Shown here: positions 15,780-24,084 of the stretch, piece by piece
How the letters are laid out: each line of letters opens with the position of its first letter
Position numbering within the stretch: the stretch's first letter is position 1
Source: Burkholderia sp. WAC0059
GTDB taxonomy: Bacteria; Pseudomonadota; Gammaproteobacteria; Burkholderiales; Burkholderiaceae
DNA: 64,000 nt
Reading direction: 5' to 3'
Assembly: GCF_002870125.1 (NCBI RefSeq)
Contig: NZ_PNEO01000012.1
Span: 1-64,000, forward strand
Notes under the pieces: model-generated
Database searches by the model: none
Told to the model about the DNA's origin: nothing
Seen by the model: only the letters and a program-made list of their open reading frames with translations
Position numbers and translations under genes: made by a program

Positions 15780-17615
15780 TCAGAACCGTGCATTCATCTC
15801 AAGCTGCAGCACGTCGATCGTGAGCGGCGGACCGTACACCTCGTGCGCGCTCATCCACCGGGCCTGCAGCCACGCATCGCGCGCGACCGCGTACTGCGCA
15901 CCGATGATGTAACCCTTCGTATTGGTTCCCCCGAGATCGAAGTCCGGGTCGACGAAGGCGTCGAGCACTGCATCGGGCTGGAGATACTTGTAGGTCACCG
16001 AGAAGTTCCACTGGCCCTTCTCCAGCGTGTCCGGCTCGCCCAGCGTCGCCTTGAACATGAAGCCGTTGGCGCCGCTCCTGTAGTCGGCCTGGGTAACAGT
16101 GGTCGACGAGCTGCTCGCGTTGTTGAAGTTGTTCACGACCGGCGCCGCGCCGGCTGCAAATGCCTTGTTGGAGTTGTAGGCCAGGTTCCGGACATACTCG
16201 CCGTCGAGCCTGATCTTGTAGCGATCGGCCAGCTTCGTGTCCCACTCAAGCTTGGTGTCGAGGATGCGATAGTTGTAGGCCAGACCGAAATACTGCGGAT
16301 CCGGCGTATCGCCCGGCGCGAGGTTCGGATTCTGGATAATGTTGCGCAGCGCAACGAGCGTATTGCCCTTCTGCATGAACGCAGGCGCTTCGTTATCCGT
16401 GCTGCAGCTTGTCGCACCGAGATACAGCGCGCAGGGTGCCGACAGCTGCCCCTTCATGTTCATGAAGTCGTAATAGGCAACCGCACCCTTGAGCCGGTTC
16501 TGGTCGTTGATCTGCCATTCGGCGCCAAACTGGCCACCCGCCATCCACTGCGTCGTGCCGCCCGATGTATCCGGATTCTGCGCGAGGAAGCTGTCGGAGC
16601 TGTACTGGATCGGGAACACGCCGAGCGTGCCGAACAGCGTCACGTTATCGTGTCCCGGCAGCAGATGCCGGAAGCTGGCCGCGATGCCGTCGAACTGCAG
16701 ATCGTTCGAGTACAGCAGGTCCGAGGAGAAGAACGGATTGTCGAACCGGCCCGCCGTGATGTCGATCCAGGGGACAGGCTTGTATTTCAGGTAAGCCTGG
16801 TTCAGCCAGATGTCGTTCTTGGCAAACCCGCCACCGAGCAGGCTCGTCGTCGACACCGGGCCGTCATCGTTGCCACTCGCCAGTTGCAGACCCGCCGTGA
16901 GCTGATCGGAGACCACGGCCGTCACCCCGAGGCGCGCGCGGATGCTCAACTGGTCATCCCGGTCATGGGTCGTGTTCTGCGTCGGAAACGGGCTGGTGTT
17001 GGTGTTCGGATTGATATCGACCGGGCTGCCCTTGTTGATCGCTGCAAAATTGGTCAGACCTGTCACGTTACGCGGAGAATAGAAGTCGAACTGGTCCCGT
17101 ACCCGCACGTCGCCGTTGATCGTGATGCGCGAAACCCAGTCCGGAAAAGTGTTGGGCTGCGCCCAGTTCTCTGCCTTCGCCTGCGAGACGACTTCCTGCT
17201 TGACCTCGTCCCGGATCTGGTCGCGCACGACCTGCGGCACATAGGGCACGGCGACGTCGCCAGGCTGCGTCGGCGCATTGACAACCTGCGCACCTGCGCC
17301 CCCCGCTGCCCCGGACGGCGCGGCCTTCGTCTGGCTTGCTTCGTTCTGTGCTTCAGCAATCAGTTCGGTCGCGTTCTGCTGCGTGAGCACGCCACGCTTG
17401 ACCAGCAGCTTGATCAGATTGATCACCGTGCTCCCCGTCGGCGTCGCCGCGGCGTTCGCCGAAGCCTCTGCGGCCTGCGTCTCGAGCGACTGCGCATGCA
17501 CATGCGGCGCCGCAGCCATGCTCAACGCCAGTATCGCCAGACTGGTACGCGAGAGGCGGATACGCCCGCACGCACGGCTCCCCGCTGCGTTCCGCTCTTC
17601 CATTCTCTGAATCAT
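15780..17615 (-). CDS. putative porin, large outer-membrane barrel with N-terminal helical region
   Basis: About 611 residues; the ATG at 17615 has GGAG at good spacing. A signal peptide (SLAILALSMAAAPHVHAQ) is followed by a ~110-residue periplasmic part with a helix-rich segment (INLIKLLVKRGVLTQQNATE), then a barrel: repeated strands such as ITINGDVRVRDQFDFY, DQLSIRARLGVTAV, WIDITAGRFDNPFF and a final LQLEMNARF ending in Phe. This corresponds to the putative porin family (Porin_5 type). The helical N-terminus could contact the adjoining coiled-coil protein. It lies in the TonB operon, so it could be a TonB-dependent channel without a classic plug. Confidence 0.85.
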   Translation of the reverse strand: MIQRMEERNAAGSRACGRIRLSRTSLAILALSMAAAPHVHAQSLETQAAEASANAAATPTGSTVINLIKLLVKRGVLTQQNATELIAEAQNEASQTKAAPSGAAGGAGAQVVNAPTQPGDVAVPYVPQVVRDQIRDEVKQEVVSQAKAENWAQPNTFPDWVSRITINGDVRVRDQFDFYSPRNVTGLTNFAAINKGSPVDINPNTNTSPFPTQNTTHDRDDQLSIRARLGVTAVVSDQLTAGLQLASGNDDGPVSTTSLLGGGFAKNDIWLNQAYLKYKPVPWIDITAGRFDNPFFSSDLLYSNDLQFDGIAASFRHLLPGHDNVTLFGTLGVFPIQYSSDSFLAQNPDTSGGTTQWMAGGQFGAEWQINDQNRLKGAVAYYDFMNMKGQLSAPCALYLGATSCSTDNEAPAFMQKGNTLVALRNIIQNPNLAPGDTPDPQYFGLAYNYRILDTKLEWDTKLADRYKIRLDGEYVRNLAYNSNKAFAAGAAPVVNNFNNASSSSTTVTQADYRSGANGFMFKATLGEPDTLEKGQWNFSVTYKYLQPDAVLDAFVDPDFDLGGTNTKGYIIGAQYAVARDAWLQARWMSAHEVYGPPLTIDVLQLEMNARF

Positions 17616-17663
17616 CCCGACTCTCCACATAACTTGCGTTCTTCTGCCCCGACGACCACGGCC

Positions 17664-18380
17664 CTATCCAGGCCGGCGTCCGTTCAACCTGACCAGTACC
17701 GGGTACGTCGCCCCCGGCGGCGGCGCTTCATCAACCTTGCCCAGCGACTGGATGGCATTGACCACAGCCGCGTCCAGCTTCGGGTCCCCAGTCGACTGGC
17801 TGACCGTGACCCGCGTGATATGTCCGTCCGGGTCCATCCAGAGATTCAGCTCCACCGCAAACCGGGCGCTGCCCCCCGCTTCCTGCACCTGCCTGTCCCG
17901 CTCAACGGTCTGCTGCAGCAGATACGCCATGTACTGCCGGTAGGTCGCGTTGCCGAAGCGCCCACCGCCTCCGCTGCCCACCATCCCCGTGCCATCACCG
18001 GCACCCAGGTTGAAGTTGTCGCTGCCGGCCTGGGCCGGCGCGTTCATCGTCATCTGCTTCGGCTGGTTATCCGAAGGTTTTGGCGTCTCGGCCGGCTTCG
18101 ACACTGGCGTCGGCTTCGACACCGGCGTCTGCACCGTCTGCTCGATCTTCGGCGGCGGCGGCTTGACCTGGGGCGGTGGTGGCGGGGGCGGGGGCGGCAC
18201 CGGAATCACGGTGGTCACCTGCGGCGCCTCCGTGCGCTTCACGCCTGCGCGGTCACTCGCCAGCTGCCACACGAGCCACGCCGCGCCCGCCACCAGGAGT
18301 ACGATGACCGCCGGCTTGATCCAGCGGCGCCACCCGTTCGGTGGACCGTCGCCGTGGCCGTTCTGGTAGGTCATTTCCAT
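17664..18380 (-). CDS. tonB: TonB-family energy transducer
   Basis: A 238-residue protein starting four bases after the exbD stop. One N-terminal transmembrane helix (IKPAVIVLLVAGAAWLVWQL) is followed by a Pro-rich periplasmic spacer (VIPVPPPPPPPPPQVKPPPP, then KPTPVSKPAETPKPS), a Gly-rich linker, and a C-terminal TonB domain (LNLWMDPDGHITRVTVSQST, VVNAIQSLGKVDEAPPP, PVLVRLNGRRPG). TonB carries energy from the ExbB-ExbD proton channel to outer-membrane partners. Here ExbB, ExbD and TonB are adjacent to a TpsB transporter and a putative porin rather than to a siderophore receptor, which suggests they power one of those. Confidence 0.92.
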   Translation of the reverse strand: MEMTYQNGHGDGPPNGWRRWIKPAVIVLLVAGAAWLVWQLASDRAGVKRTEAPQVTTVIPVPPPPPPPPPQVKPPPPKIEQTVQTPVSKPTPVSKPAETPKPSDNQPKQMTMNAPAQAGSDNFNLGAGDGTGMVGSGGGGRFGNATYRQYMAYLLQQTVERDRQVQEAGGSARFAVELNLWMDPDGHITRVTVSQSTGDPKLDAAVVNAIQSLGKVDEAPPPGATYPVLVRLNGRRPG

Positions 18381-18384
18381 GACG

Positions 18385-18804
18385 TCATCCGCCTGCCGCG
18401 CCCTGCGCGGGCTTGCCGGTCACCAGACCGACCTGCGAGAGATCAAGACGGCGCAGCAGATCAAGTACGTCCATGACCTTCTGGTACTGCACAGTCGAGT
18501 CGCCCTTGAGCACGATCGGGAAATCCGCACTGGTTGCCTTGGCCGTGCGAAGACGGCTCTCCAGTTCGTCCATGGACACCGGATACGCGTCGAGATAGAT
18601 CTGGCCGGAGTCGGAAACCGTGATCGCCTTCGTCTGCGGCTTCGCGAGGCTCGTCGACGAACTCGCGCGGGGCAGGTCCACCTTGATACCCTGCACCGAA
18701 GCGGTCGTCATGATGATGAAGATGATCAGCAGTACATACGCCAGATCCAGCATCGGCGTAATATTGATGTCGTCGTAGGGCTTCTCGTCGTCCTGGACCC
18801 GCAT
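18385..18804 (-). CDS. exbD: biopolymer transport protein ExbD
   Basis: A 139-residue protein with AGGAG six bases upstream of the ATG at 18804. A short cytoplasmic N-terminus leads to the conserved INITPMLDLAYVLLIIFIIM transmembrane helix, in which the Asp of MLD is the proton-relaying residue of ExbD/TolR/MotB-type stators. The periplasmic domain (IYLDAYPVSMDELESRLRTA, PIVLKGDSTVQYQKVMDVLD) has the usual ExbD length. It lies between the ExbB fusion and tonB with tight spacing, forming a complete motor operon segment. Confidence 0.93.
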   Translation of the reverse strand: MRVQDDEKPYDDINITPMLDLAYVLLIIFIIMTTASVQGIKVDLPRASSSTSLAKPQTKAITVSDSGQIYLDAYPVSMDELESRLRTAKATSADFPIVLKGDSTVQYQKVMDVLDLLRRLDLSQVGLVTGKPAQGAAGG

Positions 18805-18814
18805 GATGGTCTCC

Positions 18815-20605
18815 TCAGGCCGCCGTCAGCGCGTGATCGGGATTCGCATGCGCTTCGGCGAGGCGCGTGACGAATTCGTCCACGAACACCTGCATGTTGG
18901 CGCTCACGTTCTTGTTGCGCGTCAGCAGGTAGTTGTAGCCAAAGAGTGCAGGGATCGCGACGAACAGGCCCGCGACTGTCGCAAGCAGTGCAGCAGCGAT
19001 ACCCGGTGCGATCGCATTCACGTTGACGTCGCCCGCTGCGGCAATCGCCGCGAACGTGATCATCACGCCGACCACCGTGCCGAGCAGACCGAGGAACGGG
19101 CCGCCGGAAATCGCAATCGTGAGCAGCACCATCGACTTCGACAGGCGCTGGTTCTCGCGCACGAGCGTCGCGTCCATCGTCGCCCGGATCGCCTCGATGG
19201 ACTCCGCGCTGATCACGCTGCGCCCCTGCTCGTCGATGCGGCTGTGGATTTCATCGACCCCTGCCCGGTACAGGCGATACAGGGACGACTGGCCGAGACG
19301 CTGCCCTTCGTCGGATTTCGCATCCACCTGCGCGAGGCCCACGAGCTTGCGGCCCGCCACCTCGCGAAAGCGCTTCAGGAAAAAACCGTTGGCCTTGTCG
19401 AGCCGCCCCACGTAGTTCGCCTTCATGTACATCACGACCCACGAGATCACGGCCATGGCGAGCAGGATCGCAATCACGAACCATGCATCGACCGTCACCG
19501 AATGGACGATCACGCCGAAGTAGCCGAAGCCGAAGCCCGACTGTTTCTCGTCCGCGCCGTAGCTCACGAGCTTCGACTCGGCGCCCTCGTTCAGGAAGTC
19601 GAGGCCAATCAGCGTGGGCGAGCGCGCCACCTTCGAGAGCCGCAATTCATCCATCTCGCCGGAGAAGGCAGCAAATCCGGCCGGTGCGTTCGCGACATCG
19701 CCGCCGATGGCCGTGGGCGTATTGAGCGCGGGCAGAACCGCAGCCACCTGCGCATACGGTTTGCCACCCACATAGAGCACGACGTTGTGGCCGTCCGCGG
19801 TCACCGCGATATCGCTCCACTGTCCGGCTGCGACCGGCTGGCCAGCCGCCGTGCGCACGGGCGCCGGGCCCCCGTCGATCTCCACAAACGGCACGCCGTT
19901 GTCGAGCCCGACCAGCAGTGCACTGGCTCCGTCGCGACGGCTGTAGAGCAGCGTCTGGGCAGCAAGCGCAGCAGGCTTCACCCAGTCACTGAACGTGAAC
20001 TGGCCACCGGCGGGGATCGCGAGGGACGGGCTCGCGGCAAGCAGGAGCGGCGTGCCACTGAACTGTGCCGCCCGGCCAATGATGCCGTCCTCGACCACAC
20101 GGACCGACGCATCCTGCGCGTTGTTGGCGTATGCCGTGGCATCCTTCGGCGGCGTACCGCCCGCATCGTCAAAGTGGAAGACGGCCGTGTAATCCGGATC
20201 GAACGTCGCTGCAGGCTTGCTGCCATCCGGCGTCTTCTTGTTGCCGTAGTACATCCAGATGTTCTGGCTCGCACCGGCCGGGAATTGCGGAATATCCACC
20301 CAGACCAGCGCCACACCCAGCACCGGATCGTACTGTTCGACGTGGTAGTTCAGCGGCGTCTTGTCGTCAGCCGCCACGAACCGGATGTCCGCCCCACTGT
20401 CCTGCAGCCCGTCGAACTGGAAGTTCCCGGAATGCAGGCGAATGAGCAGCGGGACACGTCCGGCCGCCTGCGTGATATTGGCGCCTTTCGGGCTGGTATC
20501 GACCGTGATCGACTTCCGGTATGACCAGTCGTTCTGCCACCACGCATTGGCTGCACCTGGCAGCCATGCGAACGCAATGAGTAAAAGGAATAATGCGCGC
20601 TTCAC
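18815..20605 (-). CDS. DUF2341-LamG-ExbB fusion protein (MotA/TolQ/ExbB proton channel)
   Basis: A 596-residue fusion starting at GTG 20605, with AGGAG eight bases upstream. After a signal peptide (1-20) comes a DUF2341 domain (~45-125: WSYRKSITVD, PLLIRLHSGNFQFDGLQDSG, VWVDIPQFPAG, IWMYYGN), then a concanavalin/LamG-like domain (~135-330: AVFHFDDAGGTPPKDATAYA and GEMDELRLSKVARSP). Residues ~370-590 are ExbB: three hydrophobic segments starting at AWFVIAILLAMAVISWVVMY, with the conserved LGLLGTVVGVMITFAA and ALLATVAGLFVAIPALFGYN. A normal ExbB has only this part. The extra periplasmic domains are likely to bind a glycan or protein partner. exbD and tonB follow directly. Confidence 0.9.
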   Translation of the reverse strand: MKRALFLLLIAFAWLPGAANAWWQNDWSYRKSITVDTSPKGANITQAAGRVPLLIRLHSGNFQFDGLQDSGADIRFVAADDKTPLNYHVEQYDPVLGVALVWVDIPQFPAGASQNIWMYYGNKKTPDGSKPAATFDPDYTAVFHFDDAGGTPPKDATAYANNAQDASVRVVEDGIIGRAAQFSGTPLLLAASPSLAIPAGGQFTFSDWVKPAALAAQTLLYSRRDGASALLVGLDNGVPFVEIDGGPAPVRTAAGQPVAAGQWSDIAVTADGHNVVLYVGGKPYAQVAAVLPALNTPTAIGGDVANAPAGFAAFSGEMDELRLSKVARSPTLIGLDFLNEGAESKLVSYGADEKQSGFGFGYFGVIVHSVTVDAWFVIAILLAMAVISWVVMYMKANYVGRLDKANGFFLKRFREVAGRKLVGLAQVDAKSDEGQRLGQSSLYRLYRAGVDEIHSRIDEQGRSVISAESIEAIRATMDATLVRENQRLSKSMVLLTIAISGGPFLGLLGTVVGVMITFAAIAAAGDVNVNAIAPGIAAALLATVAGLFVAIPALFGYNYLLTRNKNVSANMQVFVDEFVTRLAEAHANPDHALTAA

Positions 20606-20666
20606 AATCCACTCTCCTGAGATACCGGCACCGGTCCGTCCACCGGCCCATAGTCAACAAACCGTG

Positions 20667-22316
20667 CTAGAAACTCGCCCGTACGTAGAAATCGAACTGC
20701 GGGTGATACGCCTTCGTGAACGTCCCTGCGTGCAACGGGAACGCCATTTCAAGGTCGGCACTCGCAAACCGCAGTACCTGGATGCGCGTACCCAACCCCG
20801 CACTCACCAGGTTGAAAGAGGATGTCTGCTCCGGCAGCGGGCTGAGCAGCCACAGGTGTGCAGCGTCAACAAACCCGTGGAACCGCCACTCGTTCGCCCA
20901 GCTGCCCACGTACTTCGCGATCGAGGGCGAGCGCACTTCGACCGAACCGATCACGCCGCTGTCCGATGTGTCTTCCGCCTCCAGATAGCCGCGCACCGTA
21001 TTGATGCCGCCCGCCGCAAACTGCTCGCTCGACACCAGGGGCTCGTTGGCAAACTGTGCCGACACATGTCCGTTAAGCTGCACGTCGCGCGGCAGGTCCT
21101 GGGTATGGTTGACATCGAAACGGCCGTACACAAAATCCGAGGTCGCGTTGTAGCGCTTGTTGTCGAACTCATCGGCGCTGCTGCCGACACCCCTGATGTT
21201 CGTCGTCAGCGACGCCGTGAACGACGTCTGCGAATTCTTTCGGTTGAGCTGGCCGTTGTAGGAGAACGTCACCGGCAGATAGGTCAGCGGCGCTTCCGAT
21301 AGCTGACCAGCCACCCGGTCGTCTTCGTCAAAGTGCTTGTGATCGATCTCGATACTCACCGACTGCGAATACGTATCGGTGGCGGGCAGCGTATAGATCG
21401 CGCTCAGACCGAACGACGTCCCCTTGCCCAGCACCGTGGTGGCGGCACCCGACGCCACATCGCTGTCGGAATGGAAAACCGTGGCCTGCAGACTCCAGTG
21501 CGTCCCCTGAATCGGCGCAAGATAGGAGAATGAATAGACCTTGGCGTCCTCGGGGTGCTGCGGTGCGATCAGGAAACTGCCCGAAAAGACATGTCCGAGC
21601 TGCCAGAGGTTGGAGTAGCTCAGCGAGGCAACGGTGCGCAGTTCGGACGTGTCCGGACTGCGGTCGTTGTTGACCTCCAGACTGCCGTGCCACGGACTCT
21701 GGTCATTCACCTTCAGGTCCACATCGAGCGTCTGCGGCAACGTACCGGGCTTGAGCACCGGCGCCACCTGCCGGTCTGCGCTGTTCAGCGCCGTCAGCTG
21801 CTGCTGAGCCGCCGTAAAGTCTGGCACCGTGCCTTCCGTCAGGGCCGGTACCGCGTCCCGGATCACCTCGGGCGACGTATATTTCTCGCCCTCGACCCGG
21901 ACACGCCCCACCTTCGCCTCGACCACCTGCAGCACGATCACACCATTGCTCACATGCTGCTGAGGCAGCTCCACCACCACCGACTGATAACCCCTGTCCT
22001 GATAGACCTTCTGCAGCGCATCGCGCGCAGCCTGAACATCCTTCAGCGTGCGCCCCGGCCCTTCAAACGGATACACGGCCTTCTCGATATCGAGACCGGG
22101 CAGCGTGGAATTGCCCCGGACGATGAATTCGTTGACGTCAAACGTCCCGGGCGCCGATGACGAAGGCGCCTGCGCGGTACCGCCCGCAGCAGCCGCACCT
22201 GCCGCCTGCTGCGCATGCGCGGATGACGCCAGCGCCATACCGCCAGCCAGCAGTACGCCGGCCCAGCCGTACCCATGCCACCCGCCTGACTTCTCCCCGT
22301 AGAACCGTGGCGCCAT
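20667..22316 (-). CDS. TpsB two-partner secretion transporter (FhaC/ShlB/HecB family)
   Basis: About 549 residues; GGGGAG seven bases before the ATG at 22316 favours it over the ATG 33 bp earlier. A signal peptide ends in SAHAQ; a short Ala-rich helix and linker precede POTRA1 (FDVNEFIVRGNSTLPG, VYPFEGPGRTLKDVQAARDA) and POTRA2 (GRVRVEGEKYTSPEVIRDAV, NSADRQVAPVLKPG). The C-terminal ~330 residues are a 16-strand-type barrel with SLEVNNDRS, VRGYLEAE (the VRGY motif of loop 6) and a final FDFYVRASF. It should export TpsA-type proteins across the outer membrane. The only TpsA candidate is encoded 24 kb away at 46283. It heads the long tps operon. Confidence 0.93.
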   Translation of the reverse strand: MAPRFYGEKSGGWHGYGWAGVLLAGGMALASSAHAQQAAGAAAAGGTAQAPSSSAPGTFDVNEFIVRGNSTLPGLDIEKAVYPFEGPGRTLKDVQAARDALQKVYQDRGYQSVVVELPQQHVSNGVIVLQVVEAKVGRVRVEGEKYTSPEVIRDAVPALTEGTVPDFTAAQQQLTALNSADRQVAPVLKPGTLPQTLDVDLKVNDQSPWHGSLEVNNDRSPDTSELRTVASLSYSNLWQLGHVFSGSFLIAPQHPEDAKVYSFSYLAPIQGTHWSLQATVFHSDSDVASGAATTVLGKGTSFGLSAIYTLPATDTYSQSVSIEIDHKHFDEDDRVAGQLSEAPLTYLPVTFSYNGQLNRKNSQTSFTASLTTNIRGVGSSADEFDNKRYNATSDFVYGRFDVNHTQDLPRDVQLNGHVSAQFANEPLVSSEQFAAGGINTVRGYLEAEDTSDSGVIGSVEVRSPSIAKYVGSWANEWRFHGFVDAAHLWLLSPLPEQTSSFNLVSAGLGTRIQVLRFASADLEMAFPLHAGTFTKAYHPQFDFYVRASF

Positions 22317-22605
22317 TACGCCGCTCCCCTTGATACACGTCGACGACACAAACCTTCCCCGCCACCCAATACCGGGCGGACCCTGTTCTCTGGATATTTA
22401 CAATTACTTCATACGTAGTACGAACAAACACATACACTCCGTGAATGCCCGTGTGACTGACCAACGATCCTGAATACGACCCCGGCGACATACCGTCGCC
22501 GGATCAATCCGGAAGGCAGAGGAGGTCGCAGATTCCCTCGTCCGTCACGGGATCTGCTCGTATTGAATGGTTGTGGAGTATAGGGACCGTTGCCGTCATT
22601 TTTAA

Positions 22606-22621
22606 GACGGATGTTACGTAC
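22606..22621 (+). promoter_or_regulatory. GACGGATGTTACGTAC box, copy A
   Basis: Sixteen bases identical, in opposite orientation, to the box at 22662-22677, 40 bp away. A CGTCATT sequence just before it is matched by CGTCATC before the partner on the other strand, so the inverted match extends further with gaps. About 290 bp upstream of tpsB. Confidence 0.65.
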
Positions 22622-22661
22622 CATTGAAGTTTTATCGGACCGGAAAGCCTGCCCGGAAAAT

Positions 22662-22677
22662 GTACGTAACATCCGTC
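22662..22677 (-). promoter_or_regulatory. GACGGATGTTACGTAC box, copy B (inverted)
   Basis: Reverse complement of copy A; 84 bp upstream of the gspK start. The pair suits a dimeric or looping regulator acting on both divergent genes. Confidence 0.65.
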
Positions 22678-22761
22678 AAGATGACGAAATACATTGCCCG
22701 TAGGATCGCTCCGTTATAGCGCCCCTTCCTTCCGGAAGCATTCTGCTGGCGAGAGGTACAC

Positions 22762-23805
22762 GTGAAGCATCCGTCGCTCCGAGGACAACGACCTGTGGCC
22801 GGCGGCAGGCGTCAGAAGGGCATCGCTGTCATCACGGCACTGCTGGTCGTCGCACTGGCCGCCTCGCTCGCGGTGAGCATCGTCTGGCGGGAGCTCGTGG
22901 CCCTGCGCGATATCGAGAACCAGCGTCTCGCGCTCCAGACCCTATGGCTCGAAAGAGCCGCGGTGCAATGGGCGCGCGCCACGCTGCGCGTGCAGAGCAC
23001 GCAGTCAAACGTGTCCTATGTGGGACAGGCCTGGTCTGTGCCCGTGCGTAACCTGAGACTGGCCGACCTGCTTCCCGAAGACACCCAGCGCCTGAATGGG
23101 GAACTCAGTCAGGCCACCCTGTCAGGTGAAGTGGAAGACGCCCAGGCGAAATTCAACCTGACCGACCTGATCTCGCGGTCCGGCCCGGGACAACCGTGGG
23201 CTGTCGATGCGAGCGGCCTGTATACGTACCGCCAGTTGTTGACGGAACTTTCCCTGAACCCCGGGCTTGCGCAGCAGACGGCCGCCTACATGCTGAATTC
23301 TGTGAACGACCGGATTCCGCAAGGCGAGTATTCAGAGGACGATCATCCGAGCCTGCTGGGCTGGCCGATGCAGCTCGTGTCCATCGCAGATCTTGACAGG
23401 GTGCCGGGTTACGATACGCAGACCATCAGGACTCTGGCACCCTACGTCACCCTGCTCCCCGATTACACCTACGTCAATGCGAACACCGCACCTGACGTCG
23501 TCCTGGCTGCAGCACTTCCCGGGCTTTCGGTGGAACAGGCCCACACCCTGACCGCACGCAGACAGACCGCCTACTTCGTCAGCACCGGGGACATTCCGCT
23601 GATACTCGCACCGAACGCAGGCAGCACAACACTTCCCACCGGCTCACTGATCTCCGTCAACAGCGGCTACTTCATCGTGCATTGCCGGATCCACTCGACG
23701 CGGATCGACATCCGGATGGACACGCTGATCGGTCGCTTCGGCATCGGCGACTTCACAACCACGCGCGTCCTGTGGGTTCACCGCCTCACTGCCGGACAGA
23801 CGTGA
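22762..23805 (+). CDS. gspK: type II secretion minor pseudopilin GspK
   Basis: A 347-residue protein starting at GTG 22762 with GAGAGG five bases upstream. The prepilin signal is RRQKG followed by IAVITALLVVALAASLAVSI; position +5 of the mature protein is Thr rather than Glu, the hallmark of GspK, the tip pseudopilin. The large C-terminal domain has typical GspK traits: WLERAAVQWARATL, DAQAKFNLTDL, and a NTAPDVVLAAALPGLSVEQA helical repeat used for complex formation. GspK normally caps a GspI-GspJ-GspK tip; neither I nor J was found. It is separated from the other gsp genes by the block at 23815-33117. Confidence 0.88.
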   Translation: MKHPSLRGQRPVAGGRRQKGIAVITALLVVALAASLAVSIVWRELVALRDIENQRLALQTLWLERAAVQWARATLRVQSTQSNVSYVGQAWSVPVRNLRLADLLPEDTQRLNGELSQATLSGEVEDAQAKFNLTDLISRSGPGQPWAVDASGLYTYRQLLTELSLNPGLAQQTAAYMLNSVNDRIPQGEYSEDDHPSLLGWPMQLVSIADLDRVPGYDTQTIRTLAPYVTLLPDYTYVNANTAPDVVLAAALPGLSVEQAHTLTARRQTAYFVSTGDIPLILAPNAGSTTLPTGSLISVNSGYFIVHCRIHSTRIDIRMDTLIGRFGIGDFTTTRVLWVHRLTAGQT

Positions 23806-23814
23806 GCCGCGCAC

Positions 23815-24084
23815 TCAGTCACGCGCGCACGAACCTTTCGAGCCCGACTGCCCGGCGAGCTGGTCGACAGGCACCGTCGGTACCTCCATCTCCTGGAATA
23901 CGACTTCCTGTGCCTGCTTGAGCAGGCAGTCCCAATATTCAATCGATACGATGCACGCGACCGGCTGGCCATACTTCGTGATCACGACCGGACCATCCTG
24001 TGCGTCCCGCAGGGCGCTGGACGGATTCCGGCTGAATTCCCGTGTCACCATCGACTTCACGTGCTGCCAGAAATGAAGATCCAC
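23815..24084 (-). CDS. Phd/YefM-type antitoxin, apparently without a toxin
   Basis: About 89 residues from GTG 24084, with GGGG seven bases upstream. The N-terminal domain reads VTREFSRNPSSALRDAQDG then PVVITKYGQPVACIVSIEYW, the DNA-binding fold of Phd/YefM antitoxins. The C-terminal part (KQAQEVVFQEMEVPTVPVDQ) would bind a toxin. Neither neighbour (GspK or the ~1.26-kb gap with LysR) looks like a Doc, RelE or PIN toxin. It may be an orphan regulator, or the remains of an addiction module. Confidence 0.7.
   Translation of the reverse strand: MDLHFWQHVKSMVTREFSRNPSSALRDAQDGPVVITKYGQPVACIVSIEYWDCLLKQAQEVVFQEMEVPTVPVDQLAGQSGSKGSCARD

Larger units (their letters stand above)
22317..22761. promoter_or_regulatory. 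divergent promoter region between tpsB and gspK
   Basis: About 445 bases between the divergently transcribed tpsB (-) and gspK (+). It is AT-richer than the genes and holds two inverted copies of a GACGGATGTTACGTAC box, plus a degenerate TACGTAGTACGAAC near 22424. No gene seen. Confidence 0.6.

Noticed and set aside
15075..18476. A 1133-codon plus-strand open frame opposite the TonB, porin and coiled-coil genes
   Set aside because: It is antisense to four well-supported genes. Its translation is low-complexity Arg/His/Val-rich, a common by-product of GC-rich codon bias.
18803..20524. A 573-codon plus-strand open frame opposite the ExbB fusion
   Set aside because: Antisense shadow; the minus strand encodes an intact DUF2341-LamG-ExbB protein.
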